From assembly GCF_030272615.1 (NCBI RefSeq), contig NC_081412.1, forward strand, positions 694,716,083 to 694,780,082: a stretch of DNA of 64,000 nucleotides, in the 5' to 3' direction. The stretch comes from Cryptomeria japonica (taxonomy: Eukaryota; Streptophyta; Pinopsida; Cupressales; Cupressaceae). The position numbers were made by a program, and so were the translations under genes. Numbering within the stretch: position 1 is the stretch's first letter; each line of letters opens with the position of its first letter. Positions 46,281 through 58,407 of the stretch are shown here, in pieces. The notes under the pieces are model-generated. The model was given only the letters and a program-made list of their open reading frames with translations, made no database searches and was not told the origin of the DNA.

Positions 46281-47738
46281 TGTTAGGCCTAATATGGAAA
46301 GCTAATGTACTGAGAGGGGAGGGGTGAATCAGTACTTCAAAACTTTTCTTCAATAATAACTTTACTGTTATGCATAAACTAAATAGTGCAGTAATATAAT
46401 ATAAAGCTAAAACAAATAGATAACAATCATACATGATTCACTCCATAACACATATATTTTGGTTATGCAGAAACTCTTGGTTAGAGAGAAAAATTTTGGT
46501 GGGGATGGCACCCACAACTTCACTACTGCAATAATAAAGAGTGCTCAGTTAGAGCTAAATGTTTATCTATTTATGATAGCTTACCCTATTAGGAGTAACA
46601 AGATCTGTTAGATCTACCTTGCTAAAGGATTTTACAACACTTCATCTAAATGTTGCACCTGGTTAGAGGTTTTACACTTTATAGACTTGATTAGAGTCTT
46701 TTACCCTGTTAAAGGTTTCTCTTACAACTTCAAAATATTACAATAAAATTATTACAAATATCCGCAACTTTACATCTGGAATGTTATAGCAGATTCTATG
46801 TGCTCAGAATGAGATTACCTTGCTTATAGCATACCTCAGTAACCCATGTAGTAACTTGGTAAACCCTTCTGTTTACTCTGTTCTTTGACTGTTCTCTGAA
46901 ATCCTTCTCGGTGACCTTTGTGTCTCTATAACAGTCATAACACAGTGTGCTTTCACATGTCTTGCTTCATATATCTCTCTATCATCCTTTCTGTCATGCT
47001 AAATGTATATGTCTGATCTCAATTCATGTTGTATAAATAGATCTCTTATGACGATGATCCAATTCATTGCTTCGATCTTACAAACATGTTTTATCGAATG
47101 AATAACCATGCAAAATATTTCATTGGTTAGATGACCTAAAAATCATACACAATCTTTAGGTGCAATTTCCAATGTGATAACGGTTCTATGTGCCTCGATC
47201 TTGTAACACATTTTCATATGCATGTCTAGGTTCAATGAATCTGGTAACATGTTTCACTCGGTGTATATCAAATTGGTATGTCATCTTTGCTGCTCGGTAG
47301 ACATGGAATGATACTCAGTAGACAGTTTGATGTATATTGTGCTCTAAGACTACTTTCTTCTATAACCGAATAGACTGTTCATATTGACTAAATATTTCGG
47401 TAGTAGTAACCGACTAGAGTATATAGTATAACTTTTACATAAAACTAATGGCAACTTGATAAGTAGTAACATAATCTCCAAACTTACTTAGCAGGTAATG
47501 CACTTAACAGATTGCACTAGGAGCTCACAAATGCACAAATGAAAGAAAGGTAAACAAAATGAGCTTTCATTTCCTTATTTATTTGTTAAGTTGTTCGGTG
47601 CGCTTTTACAACGGTTAAGTTGTATGATCTCAAACAGTAATATTTTATCGGTGTTACTTCCTTACCGGTAACAATACAACCTTTAACACCTATCCTCTTA
47701 ATAATTCATTGATGAACATTTACAAACAATATGCCAAC
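46281..47738 (-). repeat. LTR3, probable
   Basis: Starts TGTTAGGCC with a GAGAGGGGAGGGGTGAATCAG signal like LTR1 and LTR2; the right end is placed at ATGCCAAC by analogy. No PBS is visible on its left (46200-46280 is the RVHG upstream region), while a purine tract lies on its right, so it is best read as a 3' LTR. The right boundary is uncertain by about 80 bases. Confidence 0.6.
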
Positions 47739-47839
47739 TTTTCTGCATCTAAGTAATACAAATAAGAGTTACCTCACTTTGGTTTCGGGGAATCTACCAT
47801 GATTTTCCTTTTTTGTTTTATAAGGCTCCCCCTGAGCAT

Positions 47840-49250
47840 CAATATGCTTAGTTTGAAGAAGAACTCTCATCACTGGTGGATGATGACTTGGTTTCAAAAT
47901 GCTTCTCTCCTTCTTTGCTTGATTCCTTCTTATTCCATGTCTTTTTCATTTCATTCTTCACTTCTTCAACAATCTTCTTTCCTTTCAAATTATTTGGCCC
48001 TTTCTTCTTTCCAAACTAGTTCTTGTCTTCAGACCTGTTATAGGATCGGTTCTTGCACTCTTTGGTTAAATGATTGATCTTATGGAAAATGAAATATGTC
48101 ATACCACTTTTTTTTGATGGTCCTGCAACTCACTGCAATATGACCAAAATTTCCACAAGTGGAACATGTGACATTGAGCTGATTACTCCTTCTATTAGGG
48201 CTAACTAGTTTGGGTGGAGATCTTGATGCATTTTTCTTGAGCATGCATTCTTCAGCTTTGTGTCCATGTTTATTGCATGTAAAGAAATATCCATTAAATC
48301 TTCTTCTACTAGACATGCTACTTGATCAAGATTTACACTCATAAGCAGTGTATCCATACTTGTGACAATTATAGCAATAACCATCAAAGGTGAATGACTT
48401 CTTATGACTAACCAATTGATATTTACATACATCAAACTTATGACCCGATTTACGACAATAATTGCAAGAATATTTAGAAAACTTCATACCTTTTATTCTC
48501 GATTTGTCCCTTTTATCATCCTTCATATTCTTGGGATTATATGATTCTCCTATTTCCTATGGACCAATACTAAAGTAGCCAAGACCGATTGTCACCTTTG
48601 TTCTCCTCTGAGGTTTTAATTGTTCATATATATTCTCAAAGAGTTCATTAAATTTTCTCAACTTTTCATTTCTCTCATTTTTAGCTTTCAACTCATTTTT
48701 GAGTTGTTCCATCTCCTTCATCATCTTCTCCTTTTCCTCTGCTTTGTCATGCAGATGCTCTTGTATGACTATGTTCTCTTGAGTAAGAATCCATATTTCT
48801 TCATCCTTTTCAATGATGATTGCATCATTCTCTCTTAGGGCTTATTTAGTAATCCTTTTGGCTCTTTTAGCTCTTGACTGTGCTTCTTCTGCATCTGTCT
48901 TTCTTTCCTATGCTATCCTACTAGCTTGTAATATTTTAGTCATTCTTAGGGCCTGACTTTCATGCTTTCTTTTTAGATTTGTGATTTCTTTAGTCCACTT
49001 CTTGTTCTTTTCCATCAGCTCTGAGACTACCTCTTCTTCTTCCTCAGATCCACTATGTCCTGAGAGATGATTTATGATATCCTAACTCTCATTAAGTTAT
49101 AGAGTGAATTATTTCCTTTTAGCAAGTGATTTTTTCACTCTATCCTTTTAGCTAAGCAATCATCTCATTAGCTTTATCAAGCTGCTTCTGATACTGGTAT
49201 TCTTCCATGGCCTTTTCCTCAAGATGTTAAACGTTTCTTCAGAGGACCTA
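47840..49250 (-). pseudogene. Coiled-coil and zinc-knuckle Gag of the gag-only element
   Basis: From the PBS side, a Lys/Glu-rich coiled coil (about 49200-48560) is followed by CNYCRKSGHKFDVC and CYNCHKYGYTAYEC (48526-48330), then CNKHGHKAEEC preceded by F-T, and CSTCGNFGHIAVSC (48316-48130): four knuckle-like units, of which the first and last have a complete CCHC set and the second has Tyr for His. The C-terminus is Lys/Glu-rich. Several stops. It parallels the Gag at 11100-12209. Confidence 0.75.
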
Positions 49251-49263
49251 AGCTCTGATACCA
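49251..49263 (-). promoter_or_regulatory. Primer binding site, tRNA-iMet
   Basis: Minus strand TGGTATCAGAGCT two bases from the LTR4 end. Confidence 0.9.
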
Positions 49264-49265
49264 AT

Positions 49266-49716
49266 TGTTGGTATTAACTAGTGACTGAGAGGGGGTGAAT
49301 CAGTAAAAATAGTTTATTAATAATAATATCCCAAACTAACCGGTTTGCAACTACCCTTTTTAAATTAACTTAAAACATTGCATTAATCATGAAGGCAAGA
49401 ACATTGAAAGAAAGAGATTTGCATGTATCAAATAAACATTACATAATACTGGCAATTATAAGTGGAAACATGTATATAGATTACTTTAATCTTGGCATGA
49501 ACTTTCCCTCCAAAATTCAAACTCAAAAATAATTTTATGCGCTAATCCATTTGTTCCACAAATCTCACTGATTATAGAGGTGAGACTATCAGCTCATGCC
49601 AAAAATCTCGCCAGTTCTCTAGCAAGCACTTCGGCTTCAACTAGCTCTTTCTAAATTTTTCAAATCCACATGTTAGCAAGCCAAACATGTTGATGACTAC
49701 ACGTGCTTATTCTTTT
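49266..49716 (-). repeat. LTR4, truncated
   Basis: Starts TGTTGGTATT with the GAGAGGGGGTGAATCAG signal. It stops at 49716, where another LTR begins with TGTAGACACC. Confidence 0.65.
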
Positions 49717-50040
49717 TGTAGACACCTAAAAATATCTCATTAATTCTACAATAATTATTTATTTATTTAATTAAGGAATTCTTTAATTATTTGATTAAAC
49801 TAACCATTTCTTCTAATCATCGCATCTCAAACACTTCTAATTATTCTATTTCTATTCTCAAATCATTTTAATTAGTTAACCATATTTCAATTATTAATTA
49901 AATATAAATTATTTAATTAATTACCACATTTTCCTTAGTTAAATAATCTTTATTATTAAATTAATTCTATTTCCTAAGTTTAAATAATTTTATTTAAATT
50001 ATTTAAATTAATTAATTAAAGATATTTGTTTTTTGGGAGA
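49717..50040 (+). repeat. LTR5 fragment, Gypsy type
   Basis: Starts TGTAGACACCTAAAA exactly like 63459, and is filled with ATTTATTTAATTAA words like that LTR. Only 0.3 kb remains before LINE sequence. Confidence 0.6.
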
Positions 50041-52394
50041 AGGCCGCTTTGCAACTAGGGCACAATTTTAGAGGGTGTCACTGGTTGCAGGTCGCCACCG
50101 CATGCAAGGGCTCCCTGGCTTCGCCGGGCAGCCCTCAAGCAAAAATTGCTAGCCTACCGCAATTAATGGAGACCAATAAGGATGTCCAAAGCAAGGTTAA
50201 ACCGCCCATTCTTCATGCCACCGAGAATGAGCACACGAGATGGAAGACCTTTAGCCAGGCAGTGGAGGGCATGTGGATTCTATTCCTGGTTGATGTAAGA
50301 TTTAAGACTGCCTCGCAGCATGAAGATGATGCCCATCTTGCACAAGAAGAAGGTAGGGTTTCCCCCTCCAAGCGCATCATCATTAAACCCAATGGTTCAA
50401 TGCTCTTTGCTATTTCTTTTAAGATTTCAAGGCTTAGGGACTCGACTATTTGTTTTGTTGCTTTTGATGTAAATAATGTACCATCTCATCAATACATGAA
50501 CAAATGGTTGCAAGATGTGTGGGTTAATAAGCTAGGGTTTCATTTTTTATTTTGTAGAATAATTCAAAAGGGTTTGTTCTTAATTTTTTTGATAATAAAG
50601 AAAGCCAAAGCAAGATTGTCAGCAAACAGTTTTGATCGATGGGGAATTCGTCTTTTAGGGTTGTATGTTGGGACCCTGAGGCTTGTAATGATGAAATTCT
50701 TACCCTTTCTTGTCCAGAATGGATAACCATTAAAAATATTCCCCCTTTTCTCTGGTCTTGTATAGATAGAATTTCCAAACCCTTGGGAAAAATTGTAAAA
50801 ATTGACTCCTCCCTCTCAGTTCTTCCACATCTCGATGCTAGGTTACTCATAGCCCTCAAATTGGGTATTGTATACCCTGCCGAAATTGCTATCTACTTGA
50901 TAATAAAACCTTCTATTGTCCAATTGAGTACATGGGTGGTGTAGATGCCTACCATTATTGTAAAGTAAGTGGTCACTTTAGAAGCAAATGCTCTTTATTG
51001 AATAAAAAATCTAGTAGGGTCAAAAACCCCTCCACCGGTCCTCCACCCTCTGAGCCCTGGGCAGCTCCCTTTGAACCTCCTCTGACTATCCCTGCTCAAT
51101 ATCTTTCCCCCACTCCCCCCCCATCTGACTTTTCCCCCCCCACCATCAAATACCCCTCACCCATCCGTCCCCCCCCTTCCTCCTCGGCCCCCTCGATGAC
51201 TATCTCTATCATGAACTACAATAATGCTATTAAAAATGCCCTTTCTTCTGCCTTTCAACCCCTCTGAATTTTTTGATAACCCCAAACTTCACTCAGGTCC
51301 AAGATCCCAGAATGCTCAACAACTTGTGTTGGAAAAATTGAGAAGAGTTGTTGAAGCTAGGAAGGTTCCTGAGTAAGACCTTCATAAGTAGAAGTTGGAA
51401 ATTGAAGCCTCCTCATGGTAAATACCTAACCTAGAGGACATGTATAGGGGTGGTCCACTTATAATAGATACCATTAGTAGGGCCTCTAATCAGGACCTTG
51501 AATTGTCTGCATGTAGGGATCCTACTGAAATTAAAACTAATGATATTTCTACCTTGGATGTGAAAGCTAGTGGGACCTAACCCTACCGTGGATGAGATCT
51601 TAGTAGATCCTCTAGGTGCATCCAATGGCACAGAGGCCTTTGGGAGAGACCCTGGTATTAGTACCTATTGTACTTCTAGCACCCCTATTGATACCCTGAA
51701 TGCAGAGAAAATTGTTACACAAGACAAGGGGATCAACATGGACCCCTTCACTACTGGATACACTAATTTTGAACAAGGCTTGATAGGTAGGTACACATGA
51801 AGGGTTTACTATGGTCAAACACAAGAAGTCTAGAAGGAAGAGATCCCCCAAGAATAGTAAAGATAGTGCCTCTGGGAAGGAATCCCTTGGCTCCAAATAG
51901 ATATCTGAGGCAAGGAAAAAGAGAGCTAGACCCTACTTCTCTATTGCATTTGATGCTAGCAATATCACAAATAAAGAGGAGTGGCAAAAATATTTTGAGG
52001 GATTTAAATCCCAAACAAACCCTACACAACAAAGTGAGCCATGCTGAAAACAATCTCTTGGAACATCAGGGGCCTTGAGGCTCCTGATAGGAAATATATC
52101 ATCAAAAGATTCCTCAATGGACATAAGGACATGGATTGCCTCCTTCTTCAAGAGCTAAAAGTTGTTGACTTCACCTTACAAATCGGCCTTAAATGTATTT
52201 GGAGGGAGGCTACATCCTTTCATACTAATCATACCAAGGGTAAAGGTGGTATAACCATATTACTTAGTCCTAGATGGGCTAGCAAAGTGATCAACTGGGG
52301 GCATGTTGTTCTCCATTTTGAAAACTTTTGTTTCTTCTCTTTAAAAATCAAAATTACTGCCTTTGTGCTGCAATGGAAGAGGGCAACAAAATTT
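50041..52394 (+). mobile_element. L1-type plant LINE, 3' truncated
   Basis: ORF1 with DUF4283 and zinc knuckle, followed by the first 118 codons of the ORF2 endonuclease. LINE homology stops near 52395. Usual LINE copies lack the 5' end; this one keeps the 5' end and lacks the 3' end, so it was cut by a later event, perhaps insertion of the unassigned sequence that follows. Confidence 0.82.
50049..52030 (+). pseudogene. LINE ORF1 (DUF4283, zinc knuckle)
   Basis: Frame 50049-50726 holds the DUF4283 start; after a frameshift, SFRVVCWDPEACNDEILTLS, WITIKNIPPFLWSCIDRISK and LPHLDARLLIALK continue to about 50930. The knuckle YHYCKVSGHFRSKC (about 50947) has lost its first Cys. A Pro/Ser-rich tail (51030-51260) and an acidic C-terminal part (51560-51798) follow with stops. 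ORF1 binds LINE RNA. Confidence 0.8.
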
Positions 52395-52397
52395 TGA
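52041..52397 (+). pseudogene. LINE ORF2 endonuclease N-terminus
   Basis: ISWNIRGL, LLLQELK and GGITILLSPRW are the opening motifs of the AP-endonuclease domain (catalytic Asn and Glu present). The other endonuclease motifs, RT and C-terminal knuckle are absent. This domain nicks target DNA in an intact LINE. Confidence 0.85.
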
Positions 52398-53997
52398 AAT
52401 AAAGAAAAGAATATGAGGTTCCCAAATTAGGAAACCTCCTACAATTTAAGCTTGTAAAAGCTTGGGGAAGTGAACACTTTTAAAGACTCTTTTCTCACAA
52501 AAATAGTAAATGGTTTGTAGAAAACTGGTGTAAATTCCTGCAAACTTTCCTTACTGGCCAGTACAACTAAACCTAAATGAAAAGTTTATTTGACTTTTGA
52601 AAAGGATCACAAAATGCACCCAAAAACCCAACAGGTAAACCAGTGCCTTATCTGGGCAAGAGAGTCATCTATAACAGAATGCAACCTGACAAGAGAAACT
52701 AATACACAAATCACAAATTCTTGATCTATCAACTCTAAATATGCTTGACATATACAAAGTCCTAATCTGCACTAGACTTCATCATCCAATCCATACCAAG
52801 AGTACTGTTATCAAGGACTTTGTTCAAAGTATTTTATATTTTTCTCTTTAAGAAAAAGACTCAGAACAACTTCATTAGATGCCTAACAAATCATTCAAAT
52901 GAGAAATCCTTGATTACTTAAATGAAATAAACACCAACACAGTGACATAGAGACAATGTAAATCTAGATTTTAATTCTCTAGACTAAATATTTCATTCCT
53001 CTATCAGAAGGTTACAAGTAGTTCATTTTTTACTCAGAAATTGGTAAGACAAAGGCCTATATTAATTTTTCCAGAGTTCAACTACAAAAATTTTGTGTCC
53101 CTTTTCTAGGTAGCCTTGGTATCCTTTTATAGAAATCAGGATGCAACAAGCTTCAGACCACCTAGAAGAAAATTCTTACCCTAACAGTCATTTAATGCAA
53201 AAGTTATATATTTGTGCCATTGTAGTTGAGGGAGAAATCTAACATTCCTTCTAGGATGCTTGCATCATTAATTCACTTGGAAAATGGCTGAAAGGGCAAG
53301 CTCCTATTCCCCAAAAATGGTTGCAACAACTGGAAACTTCATAATGTCAGTGGATCATCTTGTGCCAGAGCATTGATGAGTTCTTATTAAAGAGAAGCAC
53401 ACCATTATGTTCTTCATATATCTCCTTATAGATCTCCTGGGTACCTCTCACCAAACCATTTTCATCTTGAAGCGATGTCATATGCAACTTGCATAGCTCT
53501 ACCGATATTTCTTTTGAATTTTTAAAATTATTTGGCACCAACAGATCAGGAGGCCTTCTCTTTGAGTACTTTTCCTTAAGTCTCCAAGTTGCGGCCTTTA
53601 AAGTTCGGATGTATTTCCACTGTAGTATAGAGACAACCATCTGATCATGGGAAACTAACATGCCTTTTAACTTCCTTGAGTAGTTTGCTTAGAAATAGGC
53701 CCCACCACCTAGTCTCTGGTTGTTTAAAAACTTAACCGCTACTGCACTTGGCCTATAGAAAATCCAATCTTTCTAACTAAAGAATAAACCTTGAGATTTT
53801 GAGCTCACTGTCCCAAAAATACTTGTCATGGGTTGCAATTGACTACAAAATCAGAGTCCTCAGATCAAGAGCCATCCACTAATATTTGACAAATACATAT
53901 CTGGGCAAAAATTAACCCTCATAGATCTCAACCACATGTCATCGCCTATTTTTCTTGTGAGTCCCTCTGGACTCCACCTGTCTTGCCACTTCATCAA
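52398..53997. other. Unassigned AT-rich sequence
   Basis: No recognisable coding. A 105-codon minus-strand frame at 53347-53661 (MLVSHDQMVVSILQWKYIRT) has no familiar motif. It may belong to the 3' LTR of the Gypsy at 56626-63458: a TGAAATAAAG start at 52395 and a CCCA end near 56097 would make a 3.7 kb LTR. That boundary is a guess. Confidence 0.35.
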
Positions 53998-56010
53998 TTG
54001 CCAAGTCACAACCATTAACATTTAAGCACCTCCATCTTGTGATATGGAGACAACTGTAGATCTTCTTTGAACTTTCTTGTTCTTTACTTCCTCCAAACTG
54101 CTCTTCCTTTTTATCGGGCCCCACCGCTTGGTCGCCAAGTCATGGCTTTTAGCCATCGAGCAACTTTTTGTTGCGACTTGGCGATAGCAATTGATCTCCC
54201 TCAGATCACCATTGATCTTTCTTGACTTACATGACCCTTATCTCACCTGAGCGGCTCCCTCTATCACTTTCTCTTTTGATGGGCCCAACACGTGGCACAT
54301 CCTGATTTGCCTTTGGATCCATCTAGATGACCACCTGGTCTTGCCACTGGACTTGGGCCTACTATTGATTCTTCTTATACTCCCACTACGTGGCACATCC
54401 TGACTCACCCTAATCCCACCTAGACCACCACCTCAGCTGCCACCTGTTCAGTCGCTATGTCGCATGTGATAACCATCGAGCACTTTCTCATGGCGGTATA
54501 GCGATGGCCATAGATTTTCCCTCAAGTTGCTTGATCCTTAACGCCTAGGCTGCTTTCCTTTTAGCGCACGTGCTTTGTCACCAAGTTAAATGTGATATTT
54601 GGAGAGCACTTTTGCATCGCAATAGGGTGACAACCGTTAGATCATCTCACACGGCCGTTACATCAACTTAACCCATTCAGCCTTTACCCTCTTTGAATGG
54701 TTCTCGCGTATACCATGGTGTCAGTACTTGGCATCCCTGGATTTGCTCTGAGATCTTCCTAGACTCCACCTATCAACCTTTGGTTTGCCACCTGACCCAC
54801 CTAGACTACCAAGTCATCTCCACTAGGCCCACCACTTCCTTTGGCTTGTTCAGCATCAACCTTTTGGCCAAACTACCTCTTCGGCTAGCCATCATTTTGT
54901 CTCATCGAAACTGCAGTTTCATCGATGCCTTCACTTTTCGATGGAACTAATTGATGTTTCTTTGATATGCCCTTGTCAATGGAACTGAGCATCCAGTGAA
55001 CTACTTTCACATCTCACCGACACCTTAGTTTCATTGAAACCCTTCATTTTGATGAAATTGATACCTTTGGTGAGTCCAATTTGAGATCTATCAAAGCCAT
55101 GGTCTGCTCGATATACACCTTGATGATATGCCACCTGTTTGCCACATGGCACCCTTTAATTGGCTCTAGAGTTTACAACTGGGCACCACCTACTGTGAGG
55201 GTACTCATTTCAATCTCTCCACTCTGACACCTTAGCACGACCTCCAATAACCACTAGAATGAACTGCTTGAGTTAACTCCTTGTACTAACTGCCGGCCAT
55301 GGTTCACTACTAGTGGTTTGTCGCCAAGTCACAGCCAATATCTGGTGAGCATTTTTGGATGTGACATAGTGACAACCCTTGGATCCATCTTTATCACCAT
55401 TGATCTTTGTTGATCTGCTTGACCCTTAGTCCCTCTCAGTGGCTACATCCTATGCCATGGTGTCATCACATGTCTGCCACTTGTCTGACACCTCATCAAC
55501 TGCATGTCACCACATGGCAACTCATGACTTTCTCAGTGCCTACCTCAGCGCCACCTGGCCTACTAGCTCATCAGTCACCAAGTCATGGTTGTTAACAGTC
55601 GAGCACCTTCATCTTGTGGTATAACGATGGCTGTGGATCTGCATTCAACCTGCTCATTGTTTAACTTTCCCTTTTACTACAAACTTTTGGATGCTTTGAG
55701 ATGCACATAGGGGGCCCACCGCTTATGAGCTACCACTTTCCAAAAGCCTTTAATCTTTGACACTATGGATGTGTGTGGCTTTATGTTTAAATACTAAAAT
55801 GCTCCTCCCCACCACCAATGTGGGATAAATGGTTTGCCTTAGCCCTTTCCATCAAGTCATTGGGATAGTCTGAAAAACCTGACTTCCGATCTTCTTGGAG
55901 TCACTGCACTTTGCACCATTCTCACGGGTCCCATAATTTAGTCGCCATGTCATGACAAATAACCATCGAGCACATTTGGGTTGCGGTATAGCAACAGCCG
56001 CAAGATCAAT
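53998..56010. repeat. Seven diverged copies of a dyad-forming repeat
   Basis: Copies near 53998, 54131, 54451, 54575, 55319, 55573 and 55941 share TCGCCAAGTCATG..., AACCATCGAGCAC, TTG(T/C)GGTATAGCGA.GGC. The second copy folds as an outer TCGCCAAGTC/GACTTGGCGA stem (54132-54141 with 54175-54184) enclosing ATGGC/GCCAT and GCAAC/GTTGC hairpins. Other copies keep outer pairing with different bases (54452-54461 with 54495-54504; 54575-54582 with 54626-54633). Surrounding text repeats words such as GGCCCACC, CACCTG and CTTGATC, suggesting a larger degenerate unit. Confidence 0.75.
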
Positions 56011-56625
56011 AGGAACCTGCTTGATCTTTAGGAAGCCCGACAGAGACATAGGAAAAGACTTATAACTTAGGCAAAATTAAAACTTATCAAAACCCACCTA
56101 GGCCTAGACTTAAAAGGGCCCCCTCTTGACGATGCACAAACCCTTCCACTTAAGTGGAAAAAGCCAATGAGCAAAGACCTTGGATGAAAAGAAAGAGACA
56201 TTTTGAACCTTGAACCAATTTGCAAATGGTTCAAAATAAACATAACACACTCTCACTTGCTTAGTAAAAAATATTACAAAGTCATGTCTCATGCAAGAGA
56301 AACGATTGGACCTTGAACTTTGAACCAAAAAAGTTCAAGTTCAATATGAATTACAACAATGTGCTACAAAGGTTTAATTTTTCTAAATCTTTTCATGGAA
56401 AAGAAAAAACCCTTAACCCTTTGAATTTTATAGGTCCCAACAACGACTTTTACTAGGGATGGTTGGATGCAAGAACAACACAAGAATTTGGCAAAAAATC
56501 TGGAACGCAGACCAATAGGAACAAATGACCTCTCCTCAATTCAAAATAGGGGCTCCTTATTAAAAAACTCACAACAAAAAGCAAATATATACAACCTACA
56601 ACTATTGTACATGGACTAAAACAGA
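56011..56625 (-). other. 3' region of the minus-strand Gypsy with possible PPT
   Basis: Minus strand TCAAGAGGGGGCCCTTTTAAG (complement of about 56108-56127) is purine-rich and could be the PPT. No coding seen between 56128 and 56625. Confidence 0.4.
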
Positions 56626-57660
56626 TCAAGAGAAGTAATATTTCAGGAATTGTCCATGCACTGGAAATTCCTGTACTTTGCCATTCATTCTTTGCAAGAA
56701 GTATGAATCCTTTCCATTGATATCAAAAACAATTAAAGGGCCTATCCATAGTGATTCAAATCTGTTATTCTTGCATTTGTCTTGATCTTTTACATTCCAC
56801 TGCAACACCATGTCAGCAATCTGGAACTTTGTTGCACTAGTCCTTTTATCAAAAAGGTACTTTGACCATAATTGAAGTTTCATATTCCTTTTATGGGTTG
56901 CAGTCCTCATTTCCTCCAGCTCTACTAACTGAATCATTATTTCTTCCATGGGTTCAGACATTTCTAATTCTTCAATCTGAAAAAATTGGTAAACTGGAAG
57001 CAAATTATTCATAGGCAACCTGGCTTTTACTCCATAAACTAGATCAAAAGGGGATATACCAATGACCTTTTTTATAGTGACCCTGTCAGCCCATAAAGCT
57101 AATCTGGGCTTTTGATCCCAGGACCTTTTATTTTCCTCTAGGATCTTCTTGATGATATTGAGGAGACTTTTATTAGTTGATTATGCCTGGTTTTTTTCCT
57201 TGTGGATGGTAGGTTGAAGAGTGTGACATGATAATCCCATAATTAGCAAAAAAATTCTGCAAACTCTTCAAACCTGAAGCACATAGCATTATCCATGACT
57301 ATTTTAGTTGGCACACCAAACTTTGTCACTATATTATCCATCAAGAAACTAATGACTACCTTACTAGTATCCTGTTTGGTAGGTATGGCTTCAATCCACT
57401 TGGTGAAATAGTCTGTAGCCACCATAATCCATCTGTGACCTCTACTTGATTTTTCTATTATCTCTCCAATAAAATCAATGCCCCATTGAACAAAAGGGGC
57501 TTCAACAGTAACAAAATTCAAAGGCAAAGCACCAACATACCTTAGTTTAGAAGAAAACCTTTGATAAGGATCACATTTTTGAACATATTTATGAGCATCC
57601 TTGAACAAAATTGGCCAATAAAACCCTACTCAAATTGTCCTACGAGCAATAGTCTTAGCT
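56626..57660 (-). pseudogene. Integrase of Gypsy element C
   Basis: YVQKCDPYQRFSSKLRYVG (second zinc Cys is Tyr), FVQWGIDFIGEI, ATDYFTKWIEAIPT, GVPTKIVMDNAM with the second Asp, then frame damage at about 57240-57020 where the catalytic Glu should be. The C-terminal frame 57018-56626 has IADMVLQWNVKDQDK, WIGPLIVF and FPVHGQFLKYYFS. No chromodomain. Would insert element cDNA. Confidence 0.9.
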
Positions 57661-58400
57661 GAATAGTGGCCTCCACACACTCCACTGTGCATCTCTTTCA
57701 GAACCTTCTCAACTTGGAATTCGTCCAGGCAAACCAGTAGCACCGCATCAATATTCCTCCAATACACGTCTCCCTGAATAAGAACATATTTATGTGATTT
57801 TAACTTTAATGTTCTCCTCTGGCTGTGTGTCATACCTTCTGGACATGAGGCATTCTTCAAGAAGTATACCACATCTGAATACCATGGTTGTCTCTCAATG
57901 CTAGTTACAAAAGCTTGTTCAATCTCAACATTATTTATGTCAATACCTTTAAATTTTGTCTCAGTCATTAACTTGGCTAAGCCTAGACCTCTTACCAGCT
58001 TTGTGATTTTGATCTCAAGATCAAACTCTTGTATTTTTCTTATCCATCTACATCTTTTTCCAATTACTTCAAATTGGGACAGGATATCATTGACAACTAC
58101 ATGTGGTACATAAGCTATAATTTGGGCATTTACTAGATAAGGACGAAATACCTTAACAGCCTTAACTAGAGCATACACCTATTTTTCCATGATTTCATAC
58201 TTTAACTCGACAACTTGTAAATATTTTCTATAGAGCAATTGGATGTTCATATCCTTCATCATCCTTCTGTAGTAGAATTGTGGCTACTATGTGATAAGAA
58301 GAAAAAGAAAATAAAGAGAAAGGCTTACTATAATCAGGTGATTTTAGCACTGGTGCTTCCTGAATAGCCTTCTTAATTTTTTCAAAAGCCTGTGCAACTT
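57661..58400 (-). pseudogene. RNase H and integrase zinc region of element C
   Basis: From 58400 the frame reads PVLKSPDYSKPF, ATILLQKDDEGYEHPIALY and YALVKAVKVFRPYLVNAQII, a Gypsy RNase H with several acidic positions missing. It is followed by IQEFDLEIKITKLVRGLGLA, and by WYSDVVYFLKNASCPEGMT and VLKEMHSGVCGGHYSAK leading into integrase. Confidence 0.8.
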
Positions 58401-58407
58401 CTTCATC

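Larger units (their letters stand above)
46281..49716 (-). mobile_element. Gag-only LTR element (TR-GAG-like)
   Basis: On the minus strand: LTR4 (49266-49716, truncated), iMet PBS (49251-49263), a coiled-coil plus zinc-knuckle Gag (47840-49250), a purine tract TGCTCAGGGGGAGCC (complement of 47822-47836), and LTR3. No pol. Terminal-repeat elements with only a gag gene are described in plants as TR-GAG. LTR3 and LTR4 are only weakly alike by eye, so these may be two elements sharing a Gag region. Confidence 0.55.

Noticed and set aside
46281-46300. LTR3 as 5' LTR of the RVHG fragment
   Set aside because: No tRNA-complementary PBS was found between 46200 and 46280, so only 3' LTR use for the gag-only element is supported.
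53347-53661. 105-codon minus-strand ORF
   Set aside because: No motif, no second copy and AT-rich surroundings; not enough to call a gene.
53998-56010. Possible tRNA genes or SINE because of cloverleaf-like folding
   Set aside because: No A-box or B-box consensus, no CCA-end acceptor pairing and no anticodon arm of normal size; treated as a structured repeat instead.
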